From positions 62,001 through 126,000 of the forward strand of contig NZ_JACJDV010000005.1 in the NCBI RefSeq assembly GCF_014163735.1: DNA of 64,000 bases, read 5' to 3'. The notes below the pieces were generated by a model that saw only the letters and a list, made by a program, of their open reading frames with translations, was not told the DNA's origin and searched no databases. Positions 1 to 8,870 of the stretch are shown here, piece after piece (positions within the stretch are counted from its first letter, which is position 1; every line of letters starts with the position of its first letter). The DNA comes from Shewanella sp. SR44-3. GTDB lineage: Bacteria > Pseudomonadota > Gammaproteobacteria > Enterobacterales > Shewanellaceae. Position numbers and translations under genes: made by a program.

Positions 1-1
1 G

Positions 2-232
2 GGTGGCTCAGTGGATAAGGCCGGTGATGCTAGGGTTAAACTAGCCCGCTTATTGGCCATTAAGGGAGTATCTCAGCCAATAAGCTATCCTGATATTTCC
101 ACTAAAGATAAAGCTCAAATCGCCATAGGAATGGATATCGAGCAACTTCGTAGCGAGAAAGAGGCATTTAAAAATACCTTAGTGCCTCAGTGGGAAGCGC
201 AGGCCTTAGAGCGAGAAAGCCAATACGACTAA
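2..232 (+). CDS. 3' end of an unrecognised protein, cut by the window edge
   Basis: The reading frame is open from base 2 to the stop at 230-232, so this is the C-terminal part of a gene that begins upstream. A GTG at 11 could start a short protein, but there is no ribosome binding site in view and the frame stays open before it. The visible 76 residues are charged and soluble, probably helical, and end ALERESQYD. No domain or motif is recognised. A strong intrinsic terminator follows about 50 bases later, so the gene probably closes its operon and is not joined to glnK. Confidence 0.6.
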   Translation, partial: GGSVDKAGDARVKLARLLAIKGVSQPISYPDISTKDKAQIAIGMDIEQLRSEKEAFKNTLVPQWEAQALERESQYD

Positions 233-281
233 CAATACTATCTGAACGATTAAGTTTCTTTATTGTTCATTAAATGCGAAG

Positions 282-308
282 GCGCCCTAAATAACGGGCG
301 CTTTTTTC
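282..308 (+). terminator. Intrinsic terminator after the first gene
   Basis: Stem GCGCCC (282-287) pairs with GGGCGC (296-301), with an 8-base loop, followed by TTTTTT. It closes the partial gene at the window start. Confidence 0.85.
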
Positions 309-577
309 TTTTGTTAAATTAACTCATCATTAATTCCATGGAAGTTAACTTAAATTCTTCAATTTCATTCCCGCCTGCGCCATTGAGGTGCATCAGCACA
401 GTTTTAGCCTTCTTTGTGTGCACTAAGTTGGTGCGTTGGTGCTATCCATGTATACAGAACGTTAATTTTTTTATTTCAATACATATACTTAATTAATTGG
501 CCTAAAGATTGAATTAATAAATTAACAAACCAGAAGGTTAACATTTTTGAAACAGCACGTAATAGTGTGGGCTTTTA
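309..577. other. Gene-free promoter region of glnK
   Basis: AT-rich region between the terminator and glnK. No open frame of interest and no sigma-54 -24/-12 element with correct spacing was found. TTGG...GC at 427-441 is one base too short. Confidence 0.4.
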
Positions 578-586
578 GGAGGCAGG

Positions 587-925
587 ATGAAACTAGTCAG
601 TGCGATTATTAAACCATTCAAATTGGATGATGTACGTGAGGCCATTGCTGGCATTGGTGTTGAAGGCATGACAGTCACAGAAGTTAAAGGATTTGGCCGT
701 CAGAAAGGTCATACCGAACTGTATCGCGGTGCTGAATATCAGGTGGATTTTTTGCCAAAGGTCAAATTGGATATTGCCATTAAAGAAGATCAAGTGGATA
801 TGTTAGTGGAGGCGATTATTGCTGTAGCGCGTACCGGAAAAATTGGTGATGGAAAAATTTTTGTCACAGAGCTTGAACAAGTGGTGCGTATTCGTACCGG
901 TGAACTCGATAACGAAGCATTATAA
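587..925 (+). CDS. glnK: Nitrogen regulatory protein P-II (GlnK type)
   Basis: This is a 112-residue P-II signal transducer, the normal length for the family. It starts MKLVSAIIKPFKLDDVREA and carries the T-loop with Tyr51 (RGAEYQVDF), the uridylylation site in characterised P-II proteins, plus the B-loop TGKIGDGKIF that binds ATP. P-II proteins sense 2-oxoglutarate and ATP/ADP and gate partner proteins. The start is supported by AGGAGG at 578-583. amtB follows 9 bases after the stop, the classic glnK-amtB pair, so this copy most likely plugs the AmtB channel when nitrogen is sufficient. Sequence alone hardly separates GlnB from GlnK; the symbol rests on the amtB linkage. Confidence 0.93.
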   Translation: MKLVSAIIKPFKLDDVREAIAGIGVEGMTVTEVKGFGRQKGHTELYRGAEYQVDFLPKVKLDIAIKEDQVDMLVEAIIAVARTGKIGDGKIFVTELEQVVRIRTGELDNEAL

Positions 926-934
926 GAGGTAGCT

Positions 935-2185
935 ATGGAAGAATTAACTAAGTTGGGTCTAACGGTAACTGAGCTGCGTTTCGCATTAGACACCTTCTAC
1001 TTTTTAGTCTCTGGGGCGTTAGTTATGTGGATGGCGGCAGGTTTCGCCATGCTAGAGGCGGGGCTTGTGCGCTCAAAAAATACTACTGAAATTTTAACTA
1101 AAAACGTCTGTCTCTACTCTATTGCCTGCATCATGTATCTGCTGCTGGGCTACAACTTGATGTATGTCGGTAATGATGAGGGTGGCTGGCTGCCTTCCTT
1201 TGGTAGTCTAATTGGTAGCCAGGCCGATGATGCCGATCATGCTCTAGAGTCTGACTTTTTCTTTCAAGTGGTGTTTGTGGCAACAGCCATGTCTATTGTG
1301 TCTGGCGCCGTCGCTGAGCGCATGAAGCTGTGGGCTTTTTTGGCATTCTCAGTGGTGATGACTGGGGTGATTTATCCTATTGAAGGTTACTGGACCTGGG
1401 GCGGCGGTTTTCTTGCGCAGGCAGGATTTGTAGATTTTGCTGGCAGCGGCATAGTTCATATGGCGGGCGCAACAGCAGCCATAGCTGGAGTTTTACTACT
1501 GGGGCCGCGTAAAGGAAAGTATTCGGCCAATGGTCATGTTAATCCAATTCCAGGTTCTAATTTACCTATGGCAACGTTAGGGATGTTTATTTTGTGGATG
1601 GGCTGGTTTGGCTTTAATGGTGGCTCACAACTTATGGTGTCAGATGCGGCCAATGCCAGCTCTGTGGCTAAAATTTTCGTTAATACTAATTCTGCAGCGG
1701 CCTTTGGGGCTATCGCAGCATTACTCCTATGTAAGTACATTTGGGGGAAAGCCGATTTAACCATGATACTCAATGGCGCGCTTGCGGGGTTGGTGGCGAT
1801 TACTGCAGATCCTCTGTCGCCTTCGTTATTGGCTGCGGGAGTGATTGGTGCATTAGCGGGCGTGCTGGTGGTGTTTTCTATCGTGGGGCTAGATCGAATT
1901 AAAATCGATGATCCCGTTGGCGCGATTTCGGTTCACGGCGCAGCTGGTTTATTGGGTTTGTTACTGGTTCCCCTGTCTAATGATGACGCCAATTTGTGGT
2001 CACAAATCTTAGGTATTGTGGTTATTTTCTCTTGGGTGTTCTTAGCATCGTTAGCGGTGTGGTTTGCATTAAAGCTGACAATGGGAATACGAGTCTCAGA
2101 AGAGGAAGAGTATAATGGCATGGATGCATCAGATTGTGGTGTTGATGCCTACCCTGAATTTGTCACGATAAAAAACGCGTCATAG
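935..2185 (+). CDS. amtB: Ammonium transporter AmtB
   Basis: A 416-residue polytopic inner-membrane ammonium channel of the Amt/Rh family. The family signature regions are visible: an N-terminal AMLEAGLVRSKN helix, the two pore histidines in GSGIVHMAGAT and GAISVHGAAG, and a long run of hydrophobic helices. The cytoplasmic tail ends in an acidic stretch. The start lies 9 bases after glnK, with AAGAGGT as ribosome binding site, so the two genes are co-transcribed. The N terminus has no clear cleavable signal. A hairpin terminator follows. Confidence 0.95.
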   Translation: MEELTKLGLTVTELRFALDTFYFLVSGALVMWMAAGFAMLEAGLVRSKNTTEILTKNVCLYSIACIMYLLLGYNLMYVGNDEGGWLPSFGSLIGSQADDADHALESDFFFQVVFVATAMSIVSGAVAERMKLWAFLAFSVVMTGVIYPIEGYWTWGGGFLAQAGFVDFAGSGIVHMAGATAAIAGVLLLGPRKGKYSANGHVNPIPGSNLPMATLGMFILWMGWFGFNGGSQLMVSDAANASSVAKIFVNTNSAAAFGAIAALLLCKYIWGKADLTMILNGALAGLVAITADPLSPSLLAAGVIGALAGVLVVFSIVGLDRIKIDDPVGAISVHGAAGLLGLLLVPLSNDDANLWSQILGIVVIFSWVFLASLAVWFALKLTMGIRVSEEEEYNGMDASDCGVDAYPEFVTIKNAS

Positions 2186-2198
2186 GAGGTTAAACTCA

Positions 2199-2250
2199 CA
2201 GCAAGAGAGCGTGGAATATACCCCCCAAAAACTGCTCTCTTGCTGCTTTT
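2199..2250 (+). terminator. Hairpin terminator after amtB
   Basis: A perfect 12-bp stem, CAGCAAGAGAGC (2199-2210) with GCTCTCTTGCTG (2234-2245), encloses a 23-base loop rich in C and A and is followed by CTTTT. It ends the glnK-amtB unit. Confidence 0.75.
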
Positions 2251-2300
2251 AGGTTAAGCTTAGTAAAGTTAAACCTAAGCCTAACATTGGGGAGCTTGAT

Positions 2301-2663
2301 ATGTCCGCTACTTTGCGTGAAATAAACCGCTTATCAATTAGCTATACCTTACTGGTGTTTGCCCTGCTGGCATTCATAGTAGGGATTAGTGATGCCGCTG
2401 CTGGCACTGTAACTGTGAGAAAGTCCTCTGACCCCTTCGATGCCTTTGCTGTGAGGGATGAACTGGCTAAAGATCACCAGTGGCAACAGGCACTCGCTCA
2501 GCAGCAACAGCTTGATATCCTTCGCTCATTGCCTGCCGGTTGCCTAAGCTTGATGACGCCTTATCCCTATTATTCTTGTGCGGCACTGTTTTATCGTCCG
2601 CACCAGCACCAAGGTGAATTGTTGTATATCCAAATTCCTGATCCAGCTGTCAGTTCAAACTAA
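2301..2663 (+). CDS. Small secreted or membrane-anchored hypothetical protein
   Basis: A 120-residue protein with a GGGGAG ribosome binding site about 8 bases before its ATG. Residues 12-34 form one hydrophobic segment ending near DAAAG, which reads as a signal peptide or single anchor. The rest is a short periplasmic-type domain with two cysteines (GCLSL and YSCAA) that could form a disulfide, and a glutamine-rich stretch around residue 55. The family is not recognised. It stands alone between the amtB terminator and the TPR lipoprotein. Confidence 0.6.
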   Translation: MSATLREINRLSISYTLLVFALLAFIVGISDAAAGTVTVRKSSDPFDAFAVRDELAKDHQWQQALAQQQQLDILRSLPAGCLSLMTPYPYYSCAALFYRPHQHQGELLYIQIPDPAVSSN

Positions 2664-2957
2664 ACAGCTAATTTGGGCCAATGTCGAATGTATGCTTGGG
2701 ATAAAGAATTCTACCTTTGCGGAACGCTAGAGTTGACTCAAAGCTTGGGCAAGTATTGCATACTTTTCGCTACTCTTAATGCCTTACTAATTACCCTCAA
2801 TTAAGCACACTATTGAGATTGAGCATCTATGCTTAAGTTAATACGCTAAATTGAGGGCTGAGTTATGTCTTTTAAACACATAGATTCAGGCTTAAGGATT
2901 GAGTCTAACATCATTGGAGCGTTCCAAGCGTCCTTCAGTGCGAGCTCGAATTTTATA

Positions 2958-4136
2958 ATGTGCCATTTTTTATTGAGATTATGTCAATATATGGTGCTCG
3001 CTTTATTAGTCAGCAATCTGTCAGGCTGCACCTCTAACCGTCAGATGACTAACCAGATTGATAACCCAGATATTTTTAATGATGCACTTTTTTCTGCAGA
3101 TATTTATGTACCTGCACAAGAGGCTATTTTTGCGTTAAAAGAGCAGGATAAAGTTGAATTAAAGCGTGCGTTTGCTCGCGCTCAATCGAAGCGGCCGAAT
3201 ACTGTTTCTCCCCATGTATGGCTTGGACAGTATATCAATGCTCACAAGGGTGGGTTTACGTTCCAAGATCATGTGACGCGAGTCGCCGACGTCACCATGT
3301 CTGATAGACAAGGTAACTGCATGTCTTTGGTTGTGCTTTCTGCGAGCTTAGCTGAAGTACTTAATATTCCTATAAAAATTCAAGATATCGCTGTCGAGCC
3401 TATTTGGGATAGACGCGGTGGTTTTTATTTGGTTAACGGTCATGTAAACCTTAAATTATTTGCGCCAGTCGATAATCAAAGCATCTTAGTGACTCAGTCT
3501 GAAATTTTGGTAGATTTTTTACCTGAACGAGCCATTCGTGGTTATCGCTCAACTGAAATTAATAAACAACGTCTTATGGCGATGTTTTACAACAATGTTG
3601 CCGCAGAGGCCTTAGTTGAAGATGATTACGACACGGCTTATGCCTATGTAAAGCAAGCGCTTGAAACCGATCCTTTCTTTGTTTCTGCGGTGAACACTTT
3701 AGCGGTAATTTATCGTCACAAAGGACAGGATAAACTGGCTGAGACAGTCTATCGCCACGGTATTGCTCTGGATGAAAGCAATCTTATTACCTTGTATAAC
3801 TTGTCACTTATCTTAGGTGATCAAAATAGGTTAGATGAATGGGCTGATATTCATCGAAAGCTTGAGCTCGCCCGAATTGCTAATCCTTTTTATTACTTTG
3901 ATATGGCCCAACAAGCCTATTTTGATAAAGAATATCAAGATGCATTGATTTGGTATAAGCGTGCGGTTGAGAAAGCGGATTATCGTCATGAATTCTATTT
4001 CGGACTTTCTAGGGCTTATTGGGCAACAGGTGATGAGAGACGAGCCAAAAAACACATGCAAAAAGCCATACAACTGAGTAGTACGGATAATAAGCATAGG
4101 TATCAGTTAAAGCTAAAGGCCATGGAGGGACATTAG
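2958..4136 (+). CDS. Lipoprotein with transglutaminase-like domain and TPR repeats
   Basis: The frame is open from an ATG at 2865, but the ATG at 2958 gives a standard lipoprotein signal peptide of 24 residues ending in lipobox LSGC, so the protein should be anchored to a membrane by its N-terminal cysteine. The mature N-terminal half has a transglutaminase-like fold signature: a Cys in RQGNCMSLVVLSASLAEVL and a His in NGHVNL about 55 residues later. The C-terminal half holds about four TPR units from roughly residue 200. Proteins of this architecture are common in marine gammaproteobacteria. No neighbour suggests a substrate. The 2958 start has no good ribosome binding site, so 2865 cannot be excluded. 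Confidence 0.7.
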   Translation: MCHFLLRLCQYMVLALLVSNLSGCTSNRQMTNQIDNPDIFNDALFSADIYVPAQEAIFALKEQDKVELKRAFARAQSKRPNTVSPHVWLGQYINAHKGGFTFQDHVTRVADVTMSDRQGNCMSLVVLSASLAEVLNIPIKIQDIAVEPIWDRRGGFYLVNGHVNLKLFAPVDNQSILVTQSEILVDFLPERAIRGYRSTEINKQRLMAMFYNNVAAEALVEDDYDTAYAYVKQALETDPFFVSAVNTLAVIYRHKGQDKLAETVYRHGIALDESNLITLYNLSLILGDQNRLDEWADIHRKLELARIANPFYYFDMAQQAYFDKEYQDALIWYKRAVEKADYRHEFYFGLSRAYWATGDERRAKKHMQKAIQLSSTDNKHRYQLKLKAMEGH

Positions 4137-4553
4137 TGACGGAAAAGTGTTTTTGATGTGCTTTAAAGCTGATGTGGCATTTATTGCTAAAAGCGAGTAT
4201 TTGCGACAATATTCATAATTTTGAGGTAAGACTTGTGAATAATTAAGATACTTAAGTCTATTTTAACCTATTTACGGAGCTCACATGGTGTGAGATTTTT
4301 TATTTACTATGTTTTTTATATAGCAAATACAATGTGTTAATTAATATTTTTTGATATGGTTAATGTTGGGTTGCTTTAGGGAAGTAAACTCATTAAATTG
4401 AAAGGTCACCTTAAGGTTAGTGCTGAGTTTCAATCAGTAACACACCAGTAGTTTACTGGGTAAAATGTTAGCTGCAATGAGATCTTGGGCGTTATTATTA
4501 TCTGAATTTGGGGCTGACTCAGCGTCAGCATGGCTGTTGGAGTTATAAATCCT
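4137..4553. other. Gene-free region before aroG
   Basis: An AT-rich region of about 415 bases with no credible gene. It contains a terminator-like hairpin (4280-4302) and a 6-bp inverted repeat GCTGAC/GTCAGC (4513-4518, 4524-4529) just before aroG. No clear TyrR box was seen. Confidence 0.4.
4280..4302 (+). terminator. Terminator-like hairpin before aroG
   Basis: CTCACA (4280-4285) pairs with TGTGAG (4289-4294) across a TGG loop, followed by ATTTTTTATTT. It probably ends the TPR lipoprotein transcript, 140 bases after its stop. Confidence 0.6.
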
Positions 4554-5621
4554 ATGTATTATCAAAATGATGACCTTCGAATTAATGAAGTCAAAGAGCT
4601 GTTACCTCCAATTGCTATTCTTGAACGATTTCCGACCACGGAAGCGGCGTCTGCCAGCGTATTTAATGCCCGCGATAGCATACAAAAATTACTAGCCAAA
4701 CAAGATGATAGATTGCTGGTGGTCATAGGGCCTTGCTCTATTCACGATCCTAAAGCAGCGCTTGAGTACGGCAAACAACTAACCCATCTTCGTGAAAAGT
4801 ATAAAGATCAGCTAGAAATCGTAATGCGAGTGTATTTTGAGAAACCTCGCACCAGCGTTGGCTGGAAAGGCCTAATCAATGATCCCTATATGGACAATAG
4901 CTTCCAGTTAAACGATGGATTGCGTACTGCGCGTAAGTTGTTATTGGAGCTTAATGATGCCGGTATGCCAACGGCGGGTGAGTTTCTTGATATGATTACG
5001 CCGCAATATGTGGCGGATCTCATGTGTTGGGGGGCGATTGGTGCGCGCACTACTGAGTCTCAAGTGCATCGCGAACTGGCATCTGGGTTGTCTTGTCCTG
5101 TGGGCTTTAAAAATGGCACGGATGGCACTATTAAGGTGGCAATAGATGCTATACGCGCTGCTAATGCACCGCATCACTTCTTGTCTGTGACTAAGTTTGG
5201 CCATTCGGCCATTGTCTCAACTAAGGGCAATCCTGATTGTCATATCATTCTTCGAGGTGGACGCGAGCCCAACTATGCTGCAGAGCCTGTGGCTGGTATT
5301 CGTGAGCAGCTTAAGCAAGCTGGGCAGGCTGATAATATTATGATTGATTTTAGCCATGCCAATAGTGGTAAAGATTATCGTCAGCAAATGCAGGTCGCTG
5401 AAGTTGTGGCAGCTCAAATGGCCCAAGGTAATACAGGCATTATGGGGGTGATGGTTGAGAGTCATTTGGTTGCTGGGAGGCAAGACTTGGTGTTGGGTAC
5501 TGAGCTTACCTATGGACAAAGCATTACTGATGCTTGCATCGGTTGGCCTGACACACAAGCTTTATTGGCAAGATTAAATCAAGCCGTGCTAGCAAGGCGC
5601 GTGCAGGCCAATAAGTCTTAG
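4554..5621 (+). CDS. aroG: 3-deoxy-7-phosphoheptulonate synthase, AroG type
   Basis: Class I DAHP synthase, which condenses phosphoenolpyruvate and erythrose 4-phosphate in the first step of aromatic amino-acid synthesis. From the ATG at 4554 the protein is 355 residues and begins MYYQNDDLRINEVKELLPP, matching the start of E. coli AroG (350 residues). An upstream in-frame ATG at 4530 would add 8 residues and is less likely because GGAG lies between the two. Visible landmarks are LLVVIGPCSIHDP, RTSVGWKGLINDP, GARTTESQVHRELASG, KNGTDGT and MIDFSHANS. The sequence is closer to the Phe-sensitive AroG isoenzyme than to AroF or AroH; feedback type is inferred. Confidence 0.92.
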   Translation: MYYQNDDLRINEVKELLPPIAILERFPTTEAASASVFNARDSIQKLLAKQDDRLLVVIGPCSIHDPKAALEYGKQLTHLREKYKDQLEIVMRVYFEKPRTSVGWKGLINDPYMDNSFQLNDGLRTARKLLLELNDAGMPTAGEFLDMITPQYVADLMCWGAIGARTTESQVHRELASGLSCPVGFKNGTDGTIKVAIDAIRAANAPHHFLSVTKFGHSAIVSTKGNPDCHIILRGGREPNYAAEPVAGIREQLKQAGQADNIMIDFSHANSGKDYRQQMQVAEVVAAQMAQGNTGIMGVMVESHLVAGRQDLVLGTELTYGQSITDACIGWPDTQALLARLNQAVLARRVQANKS

Positions 5622-5629
5622 AACTGTGC

Positions 5630-5665
5630 TGGTACTAGTGCAGGTATTGGCACAGGTATTAGCAC
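5630..5665 (+). repeat. Three 12-bp tandem units after aroG
   Basis: TGGTACTAGTGC, AGGTATTGGCAC and AGGTATTAGCAC follow each other directly, starting 9 bases after the aroG stop. The outer parts (GTGCT...AGCAC) can also pair. No function is assigned. Confidence 0.55.
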
Positions 5666-5782
5666 TTTGAAAGATATGTTGACCGAATTTGATTGGTATA
5701 ATGCAGCATTGCCGCCAGATTAGGTTTTATGGGCGGCATGATTATTTATTTCTAATCAGGTGAACATTCATTAGGGCTTTGG

Positions 5783-5959
5783 CTATTTTGTATTCACCTT
5801 GCTGAGGTACTCATTGGCTTTGGCTAGGCTGCCAAATGCGGAGATGAGGTTGTTACGGCCTTTATCCTGTAATTCAGGATCCCTTGATTCAATCATCATC
5901 CAGACCCAAGTTTGTATTAGCGGTAGTGGCGGGTACTGTGGTTTTTTAGGATCCAACAT
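5783..5959 (-). CDS. Small hypothetical protein, 58 residues
   Basis: An intact short gene read directly on the minus strand: ATG at 5957-5959, stop at 5783-5785. The product begins MLDPKKPQYPPLPLIQTWVW and ends AKANEYLSKVNTK. An AAGGA ribosome binding site lies about 6 bases before the start. The composition is protein-like: a proline-rich N terminus, an aromatic helix with WVWMM, then an amphipathic C-terminal helix. It fills an otherwise empty 650-base gap between aroG and the ABC exporter. The family is not recognised and it is probably soluble. Confidence 0.65.
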   Translation of the reverse strand: MLDPKKPQYPPLPLIQTWVWMMIESRDPELQDKGRNNLISAFGSLAKANEYLSKVNTK

Positions 5960-6277
5960 AACAATTCCTTCAAGCTGACTAAAATCTAGCGTTAACTATT
6001 TGATGCTACAGGCTTAGTGTTAAATGTCATTATTATTTTGGCACTAGCGCAGTTCGGCACATGTACCAGCGGTACATTTTAAAATGCAGGGTAGCAAATT
6101 ATATCCGCTGATTTAACTATTATTCTCAAAAAAACGACAAATTTAACTAATTGCTTACATTTTTATAATTCCTATGGGTTGCATGGCTTCCATTTGATCA
6201 GTCTAAAGTATGACTTGGCGGGCGGTTATGGTAAAGAAATGCAGCTATGACTTATTTATTACCACTTTGGAGACCCC
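5960..6277. other. Gene-free region with a short inverted repeat
   Basis: About 320 bases between the divergent small gene and the ABC exporter, presumably holding both promoters. The perfect inverted repeat ATGTACC (6061-6067), AGC, GGTACAT (6071-6077) is a possible operator; nothing else stands out. Confidence 0.4.
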
Positions 6278-8098
6278 ATGCGTCCCTCTTCTTATTTTGA
6301 ACAAGAACCCGCGAGTTTAAATTGGCGCGTCATGGAACGGCTAATGCCATACTTGCTTGAGTATAAATTAAGGGTTTTTTTAGCTTTGGCCTGTTTAGTG
6401 GCGGCCAAACTCGCAAGCGTTGGTTTACCTTTTATTCTAAAAGATATTGTCGATACTTTGAGCTTGCCTCAACACACCAGCAGTTTAGGCGCAGGAGGTT
6501 CCGTTTTGAGCAATGCGTTAGTGCCAGTTGCTTTAGTGCCTATGGCGCTAGTACTTGCCTATGGTTGCTTGCGTTTTCTCAATGTCATTATTGGGGAGAT
6601 ACGTGACACCTTATTTGGCCGCGTTACTGAGCGTGCTATTAGACGCTTAGGCTTATCTGTGTTTGAGCATTTACATGCGTTGGACTTGGATTTTCATTTG
6701 AATCGTCGTACTGGCGGTTTATCTCGTGATATTGAGCGAGGCACCAGTGGCATAAGCTTTTTAATGCGCTTTATGGTGTTCAACATAGTGCCTACCTTAT
6801 TGGAAATAACCTTAGTTATTGGGATATTTTTCTACCAATACGGGCTTGAATTTGCTGCAATCACTTTAGTATCAGTGCTGCTGTATATTGCTTATTCAGT
6901 GGTGGCGACCCAATGGCGCACCAGCTATGTCCGTGATGCGGCTCAAGCTGATTCTATTTCAAATGGCCGCGCCATCGACAGCCTGCTTAATTATGAAACC
7001 GTTAAGTATTTTAATAATGAATCCTTTGAAGCTCATCGCTATGATGAAGCTCTGGCTCAATGGGAGCTGGCTAAGCGTAAAAATAGGCTGTCATTGTTAG
7101 TGCTTAACTCAGGGCAGGCGCTGATCATCGCGGTTGCTATGACTTTAATGATGGCGCTAGCCGCCACTGAGGTGGCAAACAATAAGATGACAATCGGCGA
7201 TTTTGTGCTGATTAACGCCTTTATGATGCAGCTGTTTATCCCGCTTAACTTCCTCGGGTTCGTATACCGAGAGATCCGCGGCGCCTTAGCCAATATTGAA
7301 AAAATGTTCGAGCTATTAGCCCTGACCCCTAAGATTGTGAATTCAAGCAATGCTATCGAATACTCACCCCAAGAGGCGCAAATCGAATTTAATAATGTGC
7401 AGTTTGACTATGATGGCCGGCCTATCATTCAAGGCATTAGCTTTGTTGTGCCTGCGGGTAAAAAGGTCGCCGTCGTTGGTGATAGCGGCGCAGGGAAATC
7501 GACACTAATAAAGCTGCTGTTTCGATTTTATGATGTGGAACAAGGTAGAATCAGTATCGGCGGTACAGATATTCGCAGCTTGAGTTTATCGGCATTGAGG
7601 CAAACCATTGCGATTGTTCCCCAAGATACAGTGCTATTTAATGACACCCTATACGACAATATTCGCTATGGGCGACCAGACGCAACAGATGCGGAAATCA
7701 AGCAGGCGGCGCAGTTGGCTCACTTGAGTGAATTTATTGAATCACTGCCACTTCAATGGCAAACCAAGGTGGGGGAGCGCGGCTTAAAGCTTTCTGGTGG
7801 TGAGAAACAGCGGGTATCAATTGCCAGAGCCATACTCAAAGGTGCCAGCATATTGGTTTTTGATGAGGCGACATCATCTCTAGACAGCCACGCCGAAAGG
7901 GCCATTTTAGATGCCTTAAAGGCTGCAGCTAAAGGGCATACAAGTCTTGTGGTTGCTCACAGGTTATCAACCATAGTTGATGCCGACATGATTTTAGTCT
8001 TAAGTCAGGGGAAAATAGTCGAGCAAGGCACTCATGAGGGTTTATTAAACAAGCAGGGCTTATATGCACGATTATGGCACTTACAAAATGAAGTGTAA
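6278..8098 (+). CDS. Atm1/HMT1-type ABC exporter, fused permease and ATPase
   Basis: A 606-residue half-transporter. Six membrane helices occupy roughly residues 25-330, and the nucleotide-binding domain follows with Walker A GDSGAGKS, signature LSGGEKQR and Walker B ILVFDEATS, so all catalytic motifs are intact. The N-terminal PYLLEYKLRVFLAL and LDLDFHLNRRTGGLSRDIERG segments match the ABCB7/Atm1 branch, whose members export glutathione-linked or metal-related substrates; the actual substrate here is not shown. It probably works as a homodimer in the inner membrane. GGAGACC precedes the ATG. It appears monocistronic. Confidence 0.88.
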   Translation: MRPSSYFEQEPASLNWRVMERLMPYLLEYKLRVFLALACLVAAKLASVGLPFILKDIVDTLSLPQHTSSLGAGGSVLSNALVPVALVPMALVLAYGCLRFLNVIIGEIRDTLFGRVTERAIRRLGLSVFEHLHALDLDFHLNRRTGGLSRDIERGTSGISFLMRFMVFNIVPTLLEITLVIGIFFYQYGLEFAAITLVSVLLYIAYSVVATQWRTSYVRDAAQADSISNGRAIDSLLNYETVKYFNNESFEAHRYDEALAQWELAKRKNRLSLLVLNSGQALIIAVAMTLMMALAATEVANNKMTIGDFVLINAFMMQLFIPLNFLGFVYREIRGALANIEKMFELLALTPKIVNSSNAIEYSPQEAQIEFNNVQFDYDGRPIIQGISFVVPAGKKVAVVGDSGAGKSTLIKLLFRFYDVEQGRISIGGTDIRSLSLSALRQTIAIVPQDTVLFNDTLYDNIRYGRPDATDAEIKQAAQLAHLSEFIESLPLQWQTKVGERGLKLSGGEKQRVSIARAILKGASILVFDEATSSLDSHAERAILDALKAAAKGHTSLVVAHRLSTIVDADMILVLSQGKIVEQGTHEGLLNKQGLYARLWHLQNEV

Positions 8099-8318
8099 TA
8101 GCCGAGGTTAAGTAGGTAATGGCAATAGTACTGGGTTGCTCTAGCTGGTAGAGTTAAGAGCAGCCTATAAGCCTGAGGTGTCCATCAGCTGTTGAGTTGG
8201 GCTTATGTCATAGCTATAAAAAAAGGCTTAAGCTAATAAATTGAGGCTAGAAAGTGTTGGGTTAAATTAATGTCGTGTTTTAGTGATAGGGCTAGGTTCT
8301 ATGTGCTAGGTTTTATGG

Positions 8319-8558
8319 TTACTTGTTCTTGTCTCTTTGCCATGCATGGCAATACATCTTAAGTAAGGGGGTTGCAGAGGCATCCTCAACTAAACGGATA
8401 ATTTTACCATTTTCAAAGCATACGCGCTGACCTTCAATTTCAGTCAGTTTACTGCAATTTTCACAACTGGTACTGACAGTTTTTTGTGTGATACTGATGC
8501 TTTGTGGCGTAGGTTTCAACATGTATCCCTTTCCGTTGATGCTAGTGTTTACGTTCAT
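8319..8558 (-). CDS. Small cysteine-containing hypothetical protein
   Basis: Up to 79 residues from ATG 8558. A second ATG at 8522 (67 residues) is preceded by AAAGGGATAC and may be the true start. The core has CENCSKL, then VCFENGKIIRLVED, then MYCHAW, giving four cysteines in a CxxC-x(13)-C-x(21)-C pattern that could bind a metal. No family name can be given. It stands alone on the minus strand between plus-strand genes. Confidence 0.55.
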   Translation of the reverse strand: MNVNTSINGKGYMLKPTPQSISITQKTVSTSCENCSKLTEIEGQRVCFENGKIIRLVEDASATPLLKMYCHAWQRDKNK

Positions 8559-8870
8559 CTAATATGGCGCCTTAAAAAGGCGTTATGCCATTTAATTGAG
8601 TCGATATTTTACACTGAATGTTGATCAGGTTCAAAGTATTGCGGTTAATTTCCCTGAAAGTATTTATTTTACTATACAATTTTATGCTTTTTGTTAATTG
8701 GTTCTTATTTCGCTAAGGACTAGATTAAGTCATTAATGCTTCATTTTTACCATCTTCCCACTTCATATTGCGCTACATTTGTGGTGTAAAAATTATACCG
8801 AGTTAAGTTTTCACTTTTGGTGCCGATAGCATGATTATCGGTCATTCTTTATACAGCAAAGGTGAGTAAT
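8559..8870. other. AT-rich intergenic region
   Basis: About 310 bases without a gene between two divergent genes. The only structure noted is a hairpin CCGATA (8823-8828) with TATCGG (8836-8841) in the leader of the next gene. Confidence 0.35.

Noticed and set aside
427..443. Sigma-54 promoter before glnK (TTGGTGCGTTGGTGCTA)
   Set aside because: The GG to GC distance is one base short of the required spacing, which normally abolishes function.
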